Part shown: positions 56,101 to 64,000 of the stretch, piece after piece
Position numbering within the stretch: the first letter of the stretch is position 1
Layout: each line of letters begins with the position of its first letter
DNA from: Gluconacetobacter johannae
GTDB taxonomy: Bacteria > Pseudomonadota > Alphaproteobacteria > Acetobacterales > Acetobacteraceae
DNA: 64,000 bases
Assembly (NCBI RefSeq): GCF_025994435.1
Contig: NZ_BAQK01000067.1
Coordinates: 1 to 64,000 of the forward strand
Direction: 5' to 3'
Made by a program: the position numbers and the translations under genes
Notes under the pieces: generated by a model
Seen by the model: the letters and a program-made list of their open reading frames with translations, nothing else
Told to the model about the DNA's origin: nothing
The model's database searches: none

Positions 56101-56330
56101 GGGCCCTGCCCATGGTCATCGGCAGCGGCACCGGCTCCGAACTGCGCCGCCCGCTGGGGGTCGCCATCGTCGGCGGCCTGCTGGTCAGCCAGTTGCTGAC
56201 GCTGTTCACCACCCCGGTCATCTATCTGCTGATGGACCGCATCAGCCTGCGCCTGCGCCGCCGCTTCGGCTCGGCCGGAAACCCCGATACCGGCAGCCCT
56301 GATGCCGCCGCGCCGGGGACGGCCATATGA
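53148..56330 (+). CDS. mdtB: RND multidrug efflux pump subunit MdtB-like
   Basis: 1060 aa from GTG 53148 (GGAG about 7 bp upstream). A proton-driven inner membrane exporter with 12 membrane segments and two large periplasmic loops. It starts NPSRLFIERPVATTLLMLAI, typical of HAE1-family pumps. The proton relay region shows TGFVVDDAIVMIENIARYIE, and the second half GLVLLIGIVKKNAIMMIDFA. In E. coli MdtB and MdtC form a mixed trimer; the next gene supplies the partner. The 4-bp ATGA overlap with mdtC supports this. Confidence 0.94.
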   Translation: MNPSRLFIERPVATTLLMLAIMLAGLLGYHFLPVSALPQVDYPTITVQTFYPGAGPDVMATSITAPLETQFGQMPGLDQMTSQSSGGASVVTLRFGLTMSMDVAEQEVQAAINQAASLLPTDLPAPPIYAKVNPADTPVLTLGITSRTLPLTEVEDYVDTRLAQKISQISGVGLVTLSGGNRKAIRVRVNVPKLTSFGVDLDTLRTTITNVNVNSPTGTFDGAQRASTLRVDGQIGGVAQLMNQVIAYQNGGPIRIRDVATVVQGPENTQLAAWANRTPALVLNVQRQPGANVIAVVDNIKYALPQLQKALPPGISITPLTDRTTTIRASVADVEFELVLAMVLVVAVIFVFLRNVPATIIPSLSVPLSLVGTLAAMYMLGFSLDNLSLMSLTIATGFVVDDAIVMIENIARYIEMGDDRMTASLKGAGEIGFTIISLTVSLIAVLIPLLFMGDVVGRLFHEFAITLSVTIILSAVVSLTLVPMMCARLLSERPHGPNARGWSATVERWTEAVIAAYGRALTVVLRHQPLTLLVFVGTLALTGVLAWSIPKGFFPVQDTGVVQGISVMAQSTSFDAMKARQQQLGDRILKDPDVVSLSSFVGIDGQNMTLNQGRFLINLRPHDDRAGTASQIAARIQQEVADIPGAHLYLQPVQDLSLDTTVAATQYQFLLENPDYDQFRTWVPKFVAALQREPSLADVTSDLQAEGLVAQVTLDRTTGARYSITPQTIDNVLYDSFGQRQISTIYTQSNQYRVIMEADPAFQQDLASLGKLYLPGISGNAGASTSGPTRSPTSGLVPMRAVTTLTHSTAPLLITHVGQFPATTISFNVAPGYSLGAATDTIDRVEQSMHLPASFQTSFQGTAAAFRNSLGNELWLVLAALVAVYIVLGILYESFIHPITILSTLPSAGIGALLALQLTGAGLDVMGIIGLVLLIGIVKKNAIMMIDFALEAERVEGMEPLHAIHHAALLRFRPILMTTLAAMLGALPMVIGSGTGSELRRPLGVAIVGGLLVSQLLTLFTTPVIYLLMDRISLRLRRRFGSAGNPDTGSPDAAAPGTAI

Positions 56331-59300
56331 TCCGCCTGTTCGTCCTGCGGCCGGTGGCGACCACGCTGCTGACCGTGGCGCTGCTGATCGCGGGGACCAT
56401 CGGCTATCGCGCGCTGCCGGTGTCCGACCTGCCGAACGTCGATTTCCCGGTGATCCAGGTCCAGGCCCGGCAACCGGGCGGATCGCCCGAGGAGGTCGCA
56501 AGTTCGGTGGCCGCGCCGCTGGAACGCCACCTGGGCCAGATCGCGGACCTGACGGAAATGACGTCGCAATCGACGCAGAACCAGGCCCGCATCACCCTGC
56601 AATTCGCCCTGACCCGCGACATCAACGGCGCCGCCCGCGATGTCGAGGCCGCGTTGCAGGCCGCCCGCGCCGACCTGCCGAGTTCACTGCGCCAGAATCC
56701 CAGCTATTTCAAGGCGAACCCCAACGGCGCGCCGATCATGATCCTGGCGCTGACCTCGGCCACCAGCACCATGCCGAAACTTTATGACCTGACCACCAAC
56801 GTCCTGCAGCAGCATCTGTCGCAGGTCCGCGGCGTCGGCCAGGTCGAGGTCGGCGGCAGTTCCCTGCCCGCCGTCCGGGTCGAGATGAATCCGCTGCCGC
56901 TCTACAAGTTCGGCATCGGGTTCGAGGACGTACGCGCGGCCCTGGCCTCGGCCAACGCCAACACGCCCAAGGGCTTCATCGACCAGGACGGCCAGCGCTT
57001 CACGCTGGACACCAACGACCAGGCCCGCAGCGCGCAGGCCTATCGCGACCTGATTATCGCCTACCACAACAGCCGTCCGGTGCGCCTGTCCGACATCGCC
57101 ACCGTCAATGACGGGGTCGAGGACGTCCGCAACGCCGGCTATTTCAACCGCCAGCCCGCCGTGCTGGCGATCATCTTCGCCCAGGCCGGGGCGAACGTCA
57201 TCCACACCATCGACCAGATCAACGCCGAAATCCCCGCCCTGCGCGCGGCCCTTCCGCCCAGCGTCCAGTTGCACACGGTGCTGGACCGCTCGGTCACCAT
57301 CCGCGCGGCATTGCAGGACACGCAGTATACGCTGGTCATTTCCGTGGCCCTGGTCGTGCTGGTGGTCCTGGCCTTCCTGCAATCGGCCCGCACGACGCTG
57401 ATCCCTGCCGTGGTCGTGCCGACCTCGATCATCGCGACATTCGGGGCGATGCAGCTTCTGGGCTATTCGCTGGACAATCTGTCGTTGATGGCGCTGACCG
57501 TCTCGACCGGCTTCGTGGTCGACGACGCCATCGTAGTGATCGAGAATATCAGCCGCCATCTGGAATCCGGCATGGGCCGGCTGGAGGCCACGCTGCGCGG
57601 CGCGCAGGAGGTGGCGTTCACCGTCTTCTCCATCTCGGTCTCGCTGATCGCGGTGTTCCTGCCGATCCTGCTGCTGGGCGGGGTGGCCGGCCGCCTGTTC
57701 CACGAATTCGCGATGACGATGGCGACGACGATCATCGTGTCCATGGTCCTGTCACTGACACTCAGCCCGATGATGGCGGCGCTGCTGCTGCGCGCCCGCA
57801 CACCCGCGCGCGACGCCGCCCGGTCGGCCCGGCCATGGCATTCTGCCGCGCGCGGGGTCGAACGCGCGCTGCACGCCATGCAGGCGGGGTACGGGCATTC
57901 GCTGGACTGGGCGCTGGCCCACCGGCGGATCGTCCTGCTGTCCCTGCCCTGTACCGTCGTCCTGATGGTGGCCCTGTTCGTCCACATGCCCAAGGGCTTC
58001 TTCCCCGACAGCGACACCGGCCTGCTGATGGGGCACCTGCAGGGCGACCAGTCCATCTCGTTCCAGGCCATGACCCAGAAGATCGACACGGTGCAGCGCG
58101 CGGTCCTGGCCGACCGCGACGTGGCCAGCGTGACCGGGTTCATGGGCGGACGCGGGTCGTCGAACCAGGCCAACATCTTCGTGGTGCTGAAGGACAAATC
58201 GCTCCGCGACGATCCCACCACGACGACGATCGCGCGCATCGACCGGCGCCTGCGCCGCATGGTCGGCGCACGGTTCTTCGCCATGGCCCCCGGCGCGATC
58301 CGGGTCGGCGGCCGGCAGAGCAACGCGTCCTACCAGTACACGCTGGAAGCCGACTCGGCGAGCGAACTGTACGACTGGACCCCCAAGCTGGTCGCGGCGC
58401 TGCAGAAGCATCCGCAGCTGACCGACATCTCCTCGGACGTGCAGCAGGGCGGATCGGCGCTGAACGTCGCCCTGGACCGCGACAGTTCGGCGCGGGTGAA
58501 CATCACGCCCCAGCTGGTCTCCAACACGCTCTACGACGCCTACGGGCAGCGCGCGGCGTCGATCATCCATAACGCGCTGAACCAGTACCGCGTGGTGATG
58601 GAGGTCGAACCCCGCTTCTGGCAGGACCCCAACAGCCTGAAACAGGTCTGGGTCAGCGTCACCGGCGGCACCGCCGGGGGGGGCACGCGGTCGAACACCA
58701 TCCGCGTCAAGACGACGGCCACCGCCACCACGGCCGCGAGCCTCAGCGCCCAGTCCTTCCGCAACCAGGTCGCCAACAGCCTCGCCGGGGGCAGCTCGGC
58801 CTCCAACGGCTCGGCGGTGTCGACCAATTCCGCGACGATGGTGCCGCTGGGCATCGTCGCCACCACCCAGCCGCAGCTGACCGCGCTGTCCGTCAATCAC
58901 CAGGGCCAGTCGGTGGCCACGACGGTTTCGTTCAACCTGGCCACCGGCGTGTCGCTGGACCAGGCGGTCCGGATCATGAACAGCGAAATGGTCCGCCTGC
59001 ACATGCCCCCGACCATCCATGGCGGCTTCGCCGGCAATGCCGCGCAGTTCCAGAAATCCGTCAATAACGAGCCGCTGCTGATCCTGGCGGCGCTGGCGGC
59101 GGTCTACATGACGCTGGGCATCCTGTACGAAAGCTACGTCCATCCGCTGACGATCCTGTCCACCCTGCCCTCGGCCGGTGTCGGCGCCCTGCTGGCGCTG
59201 GACCTGGCGGGCGAGGAATTCTCGCTGATCGCCATGATCGGCGTGATCCTGCTGATCGGCATCGTGAAGAAGAACGCGATCATGCTGGTCGATTTCGCGA

Positions 59301-59629
59301 TCGAGGCCGAACGCGGCGGCCAGACGCCCCACGACGCCATCCGCACCGCCTGCCACCTGCGCTTCCGCCCGATCATGATGACCAGCCTCGCCGCCGCCCT
59401 GGGCGCGATGCCCCTGATCTATGGCAGCGGCTACGGATCGGAACTGCGCCGCCCGCTGGGCATCGCCATCGTCGGCGGCCTGCTCGTCAGCCAGGCGCTG
59501 ACGCTCTACACCACCCCGGTGGTCTATCTCTATCTCGACCGCTTCGGCGCCTGGTGCCGGGCCCGATACCACTCCGCGACCGCCGCCCTGATGGGCCGGC
59601 GACGCCCCCTCAGCCAACAGGATGCCTGA
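56327..59629 (+). CDS. mdtC: RND multidrug efflux pump subunit MdtC-like
   Basis: 1100 aa, homologous to the preceding pump (RLFVLRPVATTLLTVALLIA at the start; STGFVVDDAIVVIENISRHL; MIGVILLIGIVKKNAIMLVD). It is about 75 residues longer than E. coli MdtC. The excess is mainly a Thr/Ser/Ala-rich insertion near residues 790-840 (TATATTAASLSAQSFRNQVA and GGSSASNGSAVSTNSATMV), in the second periplasmic loop, where the pump meets its adaptor. The insertion is absent from the neighbour MdtB-like protein. The outer membrane channel gene begins 5 bp after the stop. Confidence 0.94.
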   Translation: MIRLFVLRPVATTLLTVALLIAGTIGYRALPVSDLPNVDFPVIQVQARQPGGSPEEVASSVAAPLERHLGQIADLTEMTSQSTQNQARITLQFALTRDINGAARDVEAALQAARADLPSSLRQNPSYFKANPNGAPIMILALTSATSTMPKLYDLTTNVLQQHLSQVRGVGQVEVGGSSLPAVRVEMNPLPLYKFGIGFEDVRAALASANANTPKGFIDQDGQRFTLDTNDQARSAQAYRDLIIAYHNSRPVRLSDIATVNDGVEDVRNAGYFNRQPAVLAIIFAQAGANVIHTIDQINAEIPALRAALPPSVQLHTVLDRSVTIRAALQDTQYTLVISVALVVLVVLAFLQSARTTLIPAVVVPTSIIATFGAMQLLGYSLDNLSLMALTVSTGFVVDDAIVVIENISRHLESGMGRLEATLRGAQEVAFTVFSISVSLIAVFLPILLLGGVAGRLFHEFAMTMATTIIVSMVLSLTLSPMMAALLLRARTPARDAARSARPWHSAARGVERALHAMQAGYGHSLDWALAHRRIVLLSLPCTVVLMVALFVHMPKGFFPDSDTGLLMGHLQGDQSISFQAMTQKIDTVQRAVLADRDVASVTGFMGGRGSSNQANIFVVLKDKSLRDDPTTTTIARIDRRLRRMVGARFFAMAPGAIRVGGRQSNASYQYTLEADSASELYDWTPKLVAALQKHPQLTDISSDVQQGGSALNVALDRDSSARVNITPQLVSNTLYDAYGQRAASIIHNALNQYRVVMEVEPRFWQDPNSLKQVWVSVTGGTAGGGTRSNTIRVKTTATATTAASLSAQSFRNQVANSLAGGSSASNGSAVSTNSATMVPLGIVATTQPQLTALSVNHQGQSVATTVSFNLATGVSLDQAVRIMNSEMVRLHMPPTIHGGFAGNAAQFQKSVNNEPLLILAALAAVYMTLGILYESYVHPLTILSTLPSAGVGALLALDLAGEEFSLIAMIGVILLIGIVKKNAIMLVDFAIEAERGGQTPHDAIRTACHLRFRPIMMTSLAAALGAMPLIYGSGYGSELRRPLGIAIVGGLLVSQALTLYTTPVVYLYLDRFGAWCRARYHSATAALMGRRRPLSQQDA

Positions 59630-59634
59630 CCCGG

Positions 59635-61233
59635 ATGACGCTGTCCCTGCCATCCCACCCGCCGTCCCCGTCATCCGCGCGCAGCCTTCGCCGTCATGTC
59701 CGGACCGCCCGCCGCCTCTCCCGTCGCCTCTCCCTGGGCCTCGGCGCCGCGCTGGCGCCCCTGGCGCTGGCCGGCTGCATGGTCGGGCCGTCCTATCATC
59801 GCCCCGATGCCATCGCCTCGCCCCACTTCAAGGAACTGACCCCGGCGCCGGGATGGGAGCGCGCCCGTCCCGCCCTGGCGGAACTGCCGAAGGAGGCATG
59901 GTGGACGATCTATGACGATCCGATCCTCGACAGGCTGGAATCCCAGGTCGCGATCTCGAACCAGAACGTCCGGATGTACGAGGCCAACTACCGCCAGGCC
60001 CGCGCCCTGATCAACAGCGTGCGCGCGCAGTTGTTCCCGACCATCAGCGGCAGCATCGGCTTCAACCGCGCCGGGCATGGCGGCTCGTCCGTGTCCTCCA
60101 GCGGCAACAGCTTTGCCAACGCCGGCACGGTCTACAATTCCTACAACATCGGTCCGCAGGCCAGCTGGGATCTCGACCTGTGGGGCCGCATCCGCCGCAA
60201 TATCCAAAGCCAGGTGACCCAGGCGCAGGCCAGCGCCGCCGACCTGGCCAACGCCACCCTGTCCTACCAGACCCAGCTTGCCGTCGCCTATTTCAACCTG
60301 CGCTACCAGGATTCGCTGCAGGACCTGCTGCGCCGCTACGTGCAGTTCAACACCCAGGCCCTGCAGATCGCCCAGAACCAGTTCGACGCCGGCACGGCCG
60401 ACCCGACGGCGGTGATGCAGGCCCGGACCCAGCTGGAACAGAACCGGGCCTCGCTGATCCAGGCCGGCATCGCGCGCGCGCAGTACGAACATGCGATCGC
60501 GGTCCTGATGGGCCGTCCGCCCGCCGACCTGACCATCACCCCCGGCGCGCTGACGCGCACCATCCCCGCCATTCCGGTGGGCGTGCCGGCCGACCTGCTG
60601 CAACGCCGGCCGGACATCGCCGCCGCCGAACGCGCGATGGAGCAGTACAACGCGCAGATCGGCGCCGCCATCGCGGCGTTCTTCCCCGACGTCACGATAA
60701 ACGCCAGCTATTCCCAAAGCGGCGGCGACCCCGTGACGTCGTTGATGAGCGTCGCCAACCGGGTGTGGTCACTCGGCGCATCGGCAACCGAAACCCTGTT
60801 CAGCGGCGGGTCGCGCACCGCCGCCGTCCATTCGGCCGACGCCCAGTACGACAGCGCCGTCGCCAGCTATCGCCAGACGGTCCTCACCGCCCTGCAAGGC
60901 ACCGAGGACCAGCTGTCCAACCTGCGTATCCTGGCCCAACAGGCCGCGCAGCAGCAGATCGCGCTGGACTACGCCAACCAGGCCGTCCAGGTCTCGATGA
61001 ACCAGTATCTGGCGGGAACGCAGATCTACACCACCGTCATCACCAACGAGACGACGGCCCTCGGCAACGCCGAGAGCGCGCTGAGCATCCAGCAGCAGCG
61101 CATGGTCGACAGCGTCTATCTGGTCCAGGCGCTGGGCGGCGGCTGGAACGCCGCGCGCCTGCCCTCCAAAGGCTCGTTGCAGACCGACAATCCCCTCCTG
61201 CCGTCCTTCATCCAGAAGGACAAGAACCAGTAG
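59635..61233 (+). CDS. Outer membrane efflux lipoprotein (NodT family)
   Basis: 532 aa. A long basic N-terminus leads into a lipoprotein signal (LGLGAALAPLALAGC, lipid-carrying cysteine at residue 48). The mature part starts MVGPSYHRPDAIASPHFKEL. Two OEP repeats form the alpha barrel (IGPQASWDLDLWGRIRRNIQ and SATETLFSGGSRTAAVHSAD). It is the TolC-like exit duct for the RND pump upstream, and last in the operon. ATG 59635 is preferred; a longer frame overlaps the end of mdtC. A strong terminator follows. Confidence 0.94.
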   Translation: MTLSLPSHPPSPSSARSLRRHVRTARRLSRRLSLGLGAALAPLALAGCMVGPSYHRPDAIASPHFKELTPAPGWERARPALAELPKEAWWTIYDDPILDRLESQVAISNQNVRMYEANYRQARALINSVRAQLFPTISGSIGFNRAGHGGSSVSSSGNSFANAGTVYNSYNIGPQASWDLDLWGRIRRNIQSQVTQAQASAADLANATLSYQTQLAVAYFNLRYQDSLQDLLRRYVQFNTQALQIAQNQFDAGTADPTAVMQARTQLEQNRASLIQAGIARAQYEHAIAVLMGRPPADLTITPGALTRTIPAIPVGVPADLLQRRPDIAAAERAMEQYNAQIGAAIAAFFPDVTINASYSQSGGDPVTSLMSVANRVWSLGASATETLFSGGSRTAAVHSADAQYDSAVASYRQTVLTALQGTEDQLSNLRILAQQAAQQQIALDYANQAVQVSMNQYLAGTQIYTTVITNETTALGNAESALSIQQQRMVDSVYLVQALGGGWNAARLPSKGSLQTDNPLLPSFIQKDKNQ

Positions 61234-61268
61234 GCTGGCCTCCCTGCGCGGACCCGCGTCGTACATGA

Positions 61269-61306
61269 AAAAAGGCCCCGGGGCAGGATTACCCCGGGGC
61301 CTTTTT
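61269..61306 (+). terminator. Intrinsic terminator after the RND operon
   Basis: A perfect 15-bp stem (61269-61283 with 61292-61306) with an eight-base loop and T-run, 35 bp after the channel gene stop. The arms start in AAAAA on the other side, so it can also end the minus-strand DUF1328 transcript. Confidence 0.88.
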
Positions 61307-61329
61307 CGTTCAGGCCGTTCCGGTCCCGG

Positions 61330-61503
61330 TCACAATATCGTCCGCGCCGTCAGCAAGGCGATCAGCAGGAAAACCACGAAGGCCAGGATGAAAATGAAAA
61401 ACAGGATCTTCGCGATACCGGCCGAAGCCGCCGAGATCCCGGTGAATCCGAACAATCCGGCGATGATCGAGATCACCAGAAAAAACAATGCCAGCTTCAG
61501 CAT
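61330..61503 (-). CDS. DUF1328 family small membrane protein
   Basis: 57 aa, nearly all hydrophobic, two membrane segments: LKLALFFLVISIIAGLFGFT and ILFFIFILAFVVFLLIALLT, with the small-residue turn GISAASAGIAK between. This is the YtjA/DUF1328 layout. The family is common in proteobacteria and often appears near stress genes; function unknown. Start ATG 61503, stop at 61330-61332. Confidence 0.88.
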   Translation of the reverse strand: MLKLALFFLVISIIAGLFGFTGISAASAGIAKILFFIFILAFVVFLLIALLTARTIL

Positions 61504-61595
61504 GATCGATACTCCATCCGCGCCAACCGACTATAAAACGTCCTCGCGCGCCGTCGGGTTCCCCTCATGTTCCGACGGTCCGGGTTGCGCTCGCC

Positions 61596-61850
61596 TCAGC
61601 GCCGGGACCAGAGCAACGCCGCCAGGAACCCGATGACGGACGCCACCGCCAGCGCCAGCAGGGGCTGATCCACCGTCAGGTCGCGCACCGTGTCGCCGAC
61701 CTCGGCGCAACAACGGCGCGACTTGGCGCAGACGATTCGCGCCTTGCCCTTCAGTTGCAGCTCCGGGTCGCCGAACAGGCCACCCAGCCCGTCCTGCACG
61801 CGCCCGATTCCGTCCTCGAGCTTCGCCTCGAAATTTTCGCTCTCCACCAT
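61596..61850 (-). CDS. CsbD-like small membrane protein (paralogue)
   Basis: 84 aa. The N-terminal CsbD-like region (FEAKLEDGIGRVQDGLGGLF) is followed by a short segment with three cysteines (CAKSRRCCAEVG) and one membrane segment (QPLLALAVASVIGFLAALLW) ending WSRR. It has the same layout as the protein at 51167-51475. ATG 61850 follows GGGAGG. Probably a stress-induced, inner membrane-anchored protein; the cysteines are unusual for the family. Confidence 0.8.
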   Translation of the reverse strand: MVESENFEAKLEDGIGRVQDGLGGLFGDPELQLKGKARIVCAKSRRCCAEVGDTVRDLTVDQPLLALAVASVIGFLAALLWSRR

Positions 61851-61986
61851 TGATGCCTCCCTTGTTCGCACGGGCCACCGGACAGGCCGGAAGATCCAGT
61901 GCGGGTTCGATAGGGATAATCATGATGATGCGCCGGCGATTGTCCACCTTCGGCGACGCGCGTCTCGCCAGAGCGGGAGGTGCCTT

Positions 61987-62790
61987 TCAGATCTCCGAGG
62001 CGCGCCAGTATCCGGCCCCGGCCGGGTCCGGCTCGCCCGCGATCAGCGCGCGCAGGCGTTCGGCCAGGATCTGCATTGCCGGCGCGCCGCGGTCGCGCGG
62101 CCTCGGCCCGACCGCCAGATCCCCCCGGACCGAAGCCGGATGACCCGCCAGCACGATGATCCGATCCGCCAGGATCATGGCCTCGTCGATATCATGGGTC
62201 ACGAACAGGACCGTCTTGCGCGTCTGCGCCCAGATCCGCAGCAGTTCCTCCTGCAGGCCGGCGCGGGTGATCGCATCCAGCGCGCCGAACGGCTCGTCCA
62301 TCAGCAGCAGGGCGGGCTCCACGGTCAGGGCGCGGGCGACGCCGACACGCTGCCGCTGGCCGCCCGACAACTGCCGTGGCCAGCGGCCCGCCTGCTCGGC
62401 CAGCCCCACCAGCCGCAGGGCGTCCAGCGCACGGGCATGACGCGCGGCGCGCCCCAGGCCCAGCCCTTCCAGCCCCAGTTCCACATTCCGCTGCACCGTC
62501 CGCCACGGCATCAGCTTGGCATCCTGGAAGACCAGTCCCGCCGGCCGTCCCTGCGCCGTCGCCGCCGGCGCAAGCGTCACCTCCCCCTCGGTCGGGGCGA
62601 TCAACTTCATCGCGATCCGCAGCAGGGTGGACTTGCCCGCGCCCGACGGTCCCAGCACCGCCACGAACTCGCCCCGCCGGATTTCCAGATCAACGCCGCG
62701 CAGGATAAAGCTGCGTGCCCCGTCATGCGACAGGCCGACATTACGCAGCCGCACCATCACGTCAGATGCGACCCCTTCCCCATTCGACAC
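61987..62790 (-). CDS. ABC transporter ATP-binding protein (SsuB/TauB-type)
   Basis: 267 aa. Walker A is VLGPSGAGKSTLLRIAMKL (about residues 45-63), the signature LSGGQRQRVGVARALTVEP near 141-159, and Walker B ALLLMDEPFGALDAITRAGL right after. It closely resembles ATPases of nitrate, taurine and aliphatic sulfonate importers. The start is 6 bp after the permease stop; the in-frame ATG 62757 (MVRLRNVGL) is an alternative. Third gene of the binding protein, permease, ATPase series. Confidence 0.92.
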   Translation of the reverse strand: MSNGEGVASDVMVRLRNVGLSHDGARSFILRGVDLEIRRGEFVAVLGPSGAGKSTLLRIAMKLIAPTEGEVTLAPAATAQGRPAGLVFQDAKLMPWRTVQRNVELGLEGLGLGRAARHARALDALRLVGLAEQAGRWPRQLSGGQRQRVGVARALTVEPALLLMDEPFGALDAITRAGLQEELLRIWAQTRKTVLFVTHDIDEAMILADRIIVLAGHPASVRGDLAVGPRPRDRGAPAMQILAERLRALIAGEPDPAGAGYWRASEI

Positions 62791-62796
62791 TCTGTC

Positions 62797-63567
62797 CTAC
62801 CCCTGCCAGCCCAGAATCCGGTTCCGCACGAGCATGAACGCCATATCGGTCAGTGCATAGAGCAGCGCCATCGTCAGCATGTAGATCACCACCAGGTCGG
62901 TGGCCAGCAGGCTTGAGGCCTGCATCATCCGCGCCCCGATTCCCGGCACGCCGAACAGTTCGGCCGCCACAACCGACATCCAGGCCTGGCCCAGACCGGT
63001 CCGCAGCCCGGCCATCAGCCCCGGCATGGCCGCCGGCAGAACGACCTTGAACAGCCGCCCCCCGAAACCGCCATGCCCGAACGCCGCCGCGACCTCGAAC
63101 AGGTCCCGGTCGATGGATTGCACCGCGCCGTGGGCCGCATAGAAATTGATCCAGAACACCGAAATCGCGATGACGAACGTGGCCCCGGCGGTATCCAGGC
63201 CGAACCACAGGATCGCGAACGGCACCCAGGCCAAGCCCGGAATCGGCCGCAACACCCGAACCACCCCGGACAGCAGCGCATCGAGCACAGGCACGGCCCC
63301 GCACAGCAACCCGGCCAGCCCCCCCAGAACCGAGCCGATCGCCAGCCCCAGCAGGTAGTGCGTCATGCTGTCGCGAATCGCACCCTGCCAGAAGCCGCCT
63401 CGCACCTCATCCAGCCAGGCGGGGACCAGGTCGCTGGGGGCCGGCAGCAGACCGGACGGCACCAGCCCGATCCGGACCGATGCCTCCCAGAGCCCGAACA
63501 TCGCAACCAGCCCCACCGCGCCCAGCAGCGGGCGACGCCACGACCGGCGGCCGGTGCCTCTCCTCAT
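62797..63567 (-). CDS. ABC transporter permease (SsuC/TauC-type)
   Basis: 256 aa, about six membrane segments. The permease family loop that meets the ATPase is visible as FEVAAAFGHGGFGGRLFKVV (about residues 152-171), followed by LPAAMPGLMAGLRTGLGQAW. It starts with a membrane segment after a basic N-terminus (LLGAVGLVAMFGLWEASVRI). The start overlaps the binding protein stop by 4 bp. It imports an organic sulfur or nitrogen compound; the substrate is not determined. Confidence 0.92.
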   Translation of the reverse strand: MRRGTGRRSWRRPLLGAVGLVAMFGLWEASVRIGLVPSGLLPAPSDLVPAWLDEVRGGFWQGAIRDSMTHYLLGLAIGSVLGGLAGLLCGAVPVLDALLSGVVRVLRPIPGLAWVPFAILWFGLDTAGATFVIAISVFWINFYAAHGAVQSIDRDLFEVAAAFGHGGFGGRLFKVVLPAAMPGLMAGLRTGLGQAWMSVVAAELFGVPGIGARMMQASSLLATDLVVIYMLTMALLYALTDMAFMLVRNRILGWQG

Positions 63568-64000
63568 GGATGCGCGCGGCGATAGCTGTCGAGGTCGAAC
63601 AGGCCCTCCACAGGCTCCGCCTTACGCAAGGTGCCGCTGGCGACCTCGAACGCCTGCAGGCGACGCACCGACTCCACGATCGTCGACGGGTCGGACACGA
63701 AATGGCTGCCGGAGGATTTCAGCGCCTGCAGGATCACCGCCCGGTCCAGCATCCCGCCACCCAGCGCGTCCTGCACGAAAGAAGCCGCATCCTCGGGATG
63801 GGACGCCAGCAGGTTGGTCGCCCGGATGAACAGGCCGATCAGCGTTTCCTTCCAGGCCACGCGGTCGGGATCATCGCCATGATAGATCGCCAGGACCGAT
63901 CCCGGCTGATCCGGCATTATGTCGTGGCCGTTGGCCAGCACACGGGATTCGGGCAGGCGGTTCCGCACCACCGACAAGGCAGGTTCGCGCAGCACGGCGG
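63564..64000 (-). CDS. ABC transporter substrate-binding protein, C-terminal part (cut by window edge)
   Basis: About 145 C-terminal residues of an SsuA/NMT1-like periplasmic binding protein; the N-terminus with the signal peptide is beyond the right edge. Visible segments are NRLPESRVLANGHDIMP, LAIYHGDDPDRVAWKETLIG and ASFVQDALGGGMLDRAVILQ, and it closes with the usual VRRLQAFEVASGTLRKAEP segment of this family. Its stop overlaps the permease start (ATGA), confirming one operon. Confidence 0.85.
   Translation of the reverse strand, partial: AVLREPALSVVRNRLPESRVLANGHDIMPDQPGSVLAIYHGDDPDRVAWKETLIGLFIRATNLLASHPEDAASFVQDALGGGMLDRAVILQALKSSGSHFVSDPSTIVESVRRLQAFEVASGTLRKAEPVEGLFDLDSYRRAHP

Overview
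The window is 64 kb of GC-rich chromosome from an alphaproteobacterium. It is densely coding, with short spacers, many 4-bp ATGA gene overlaps and several GTG/TTG starts. Three things point to an acetic acid bacterium (Acetobacteraceae, Gluconacetobacter/Komagataeibacter-like): a CcrM-type GANTC methyltransferase, the LptF-LptG-LptD-SurA-RsmA order, and the carAB locus divergent from yqeY-dnaG-rpoD. The genus is an inference. I see no prophage, transposase, CRISPR array, rRNA or tRNA. Nearly all genes are core, and no spacer exceeds 300 bp.

Layout. 1-1603: the holC start and pepA (minus). 1717-5733: cysQ, tsaC/sua5, a small membrane-anchored coiled-coil protein and an FAD-linked 2-hydroxyacid dehydrogenase. 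5829-12707: an envelope operon, lptF-lptG-lptD-surA-rsmA. 12714-15529 (minus): cyclopropane fatty acid synthase and the rpsF-rpsR-rplI operon. 15709-20779 (minus): yqeY-dnaG-rpoD-GNAT acetyltransferase. 20928-25600: carA-carB. 25732-27435: greA and threonine ammonia-lyase. 27471-28849 (minus): dodecin, upp and msrB. 28984-34036: gpmI, an EnvC-like protein, ctpA and rppH. 34169-41129 (minus): a Nudix hydrolase, an EmrAB-type drug exporter, the lipid A flippase msbA, tRNA nucleotidyltransferase and a DUF1285 protein. 41298-49131: a MoxR/DUF58/BatA-DUF4159 operon and a secreted ankyrin-like protein. 49259-51475 (minus): ccrM, rnhB and a CsbD-like membrane protein. 51764-61233: an MdtABC-type RND pump with its outer membrane channel. 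61330-64000 (minus): two small stress-type membrane proteins and an SsuABC-like importer whose binding protein runs off the right edge.

How the genes connect. Much of the window serves the cell envelope: LPS transport (LptFGD, MsbA), outer membrane protein folding (SurA), peptidoglycan control (EnvC-like, CtpA), two multidrug exporters and small stress membrane proteins. A second theme is replication and gene expression: HolC, DnaG, RpoD, GreA, ribosomal proteins, CcrM, RNase HII and CCA addition.

The most unusual signal is at 20.8-21.1 kb. The carA reading frame extends upstream, without a stop, into a small helix-turn-helix domain. The divergent promoter region it shares with yqeY-dnaG-rpoD carries three related GGAA-N5-TTCC-type inverted repeats. 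This suggests a self-regulating CarA locus that might also influence primase and sigma-70 expression. Other points of interest are two multi-hairpin repeats with compensating stem changes at two convergent gene junctions, a dense cluster of GANTC sites upstream of rnhB-ccrM, and a TetR-type operator before the EmrAB operon with no intact regulator beside it.
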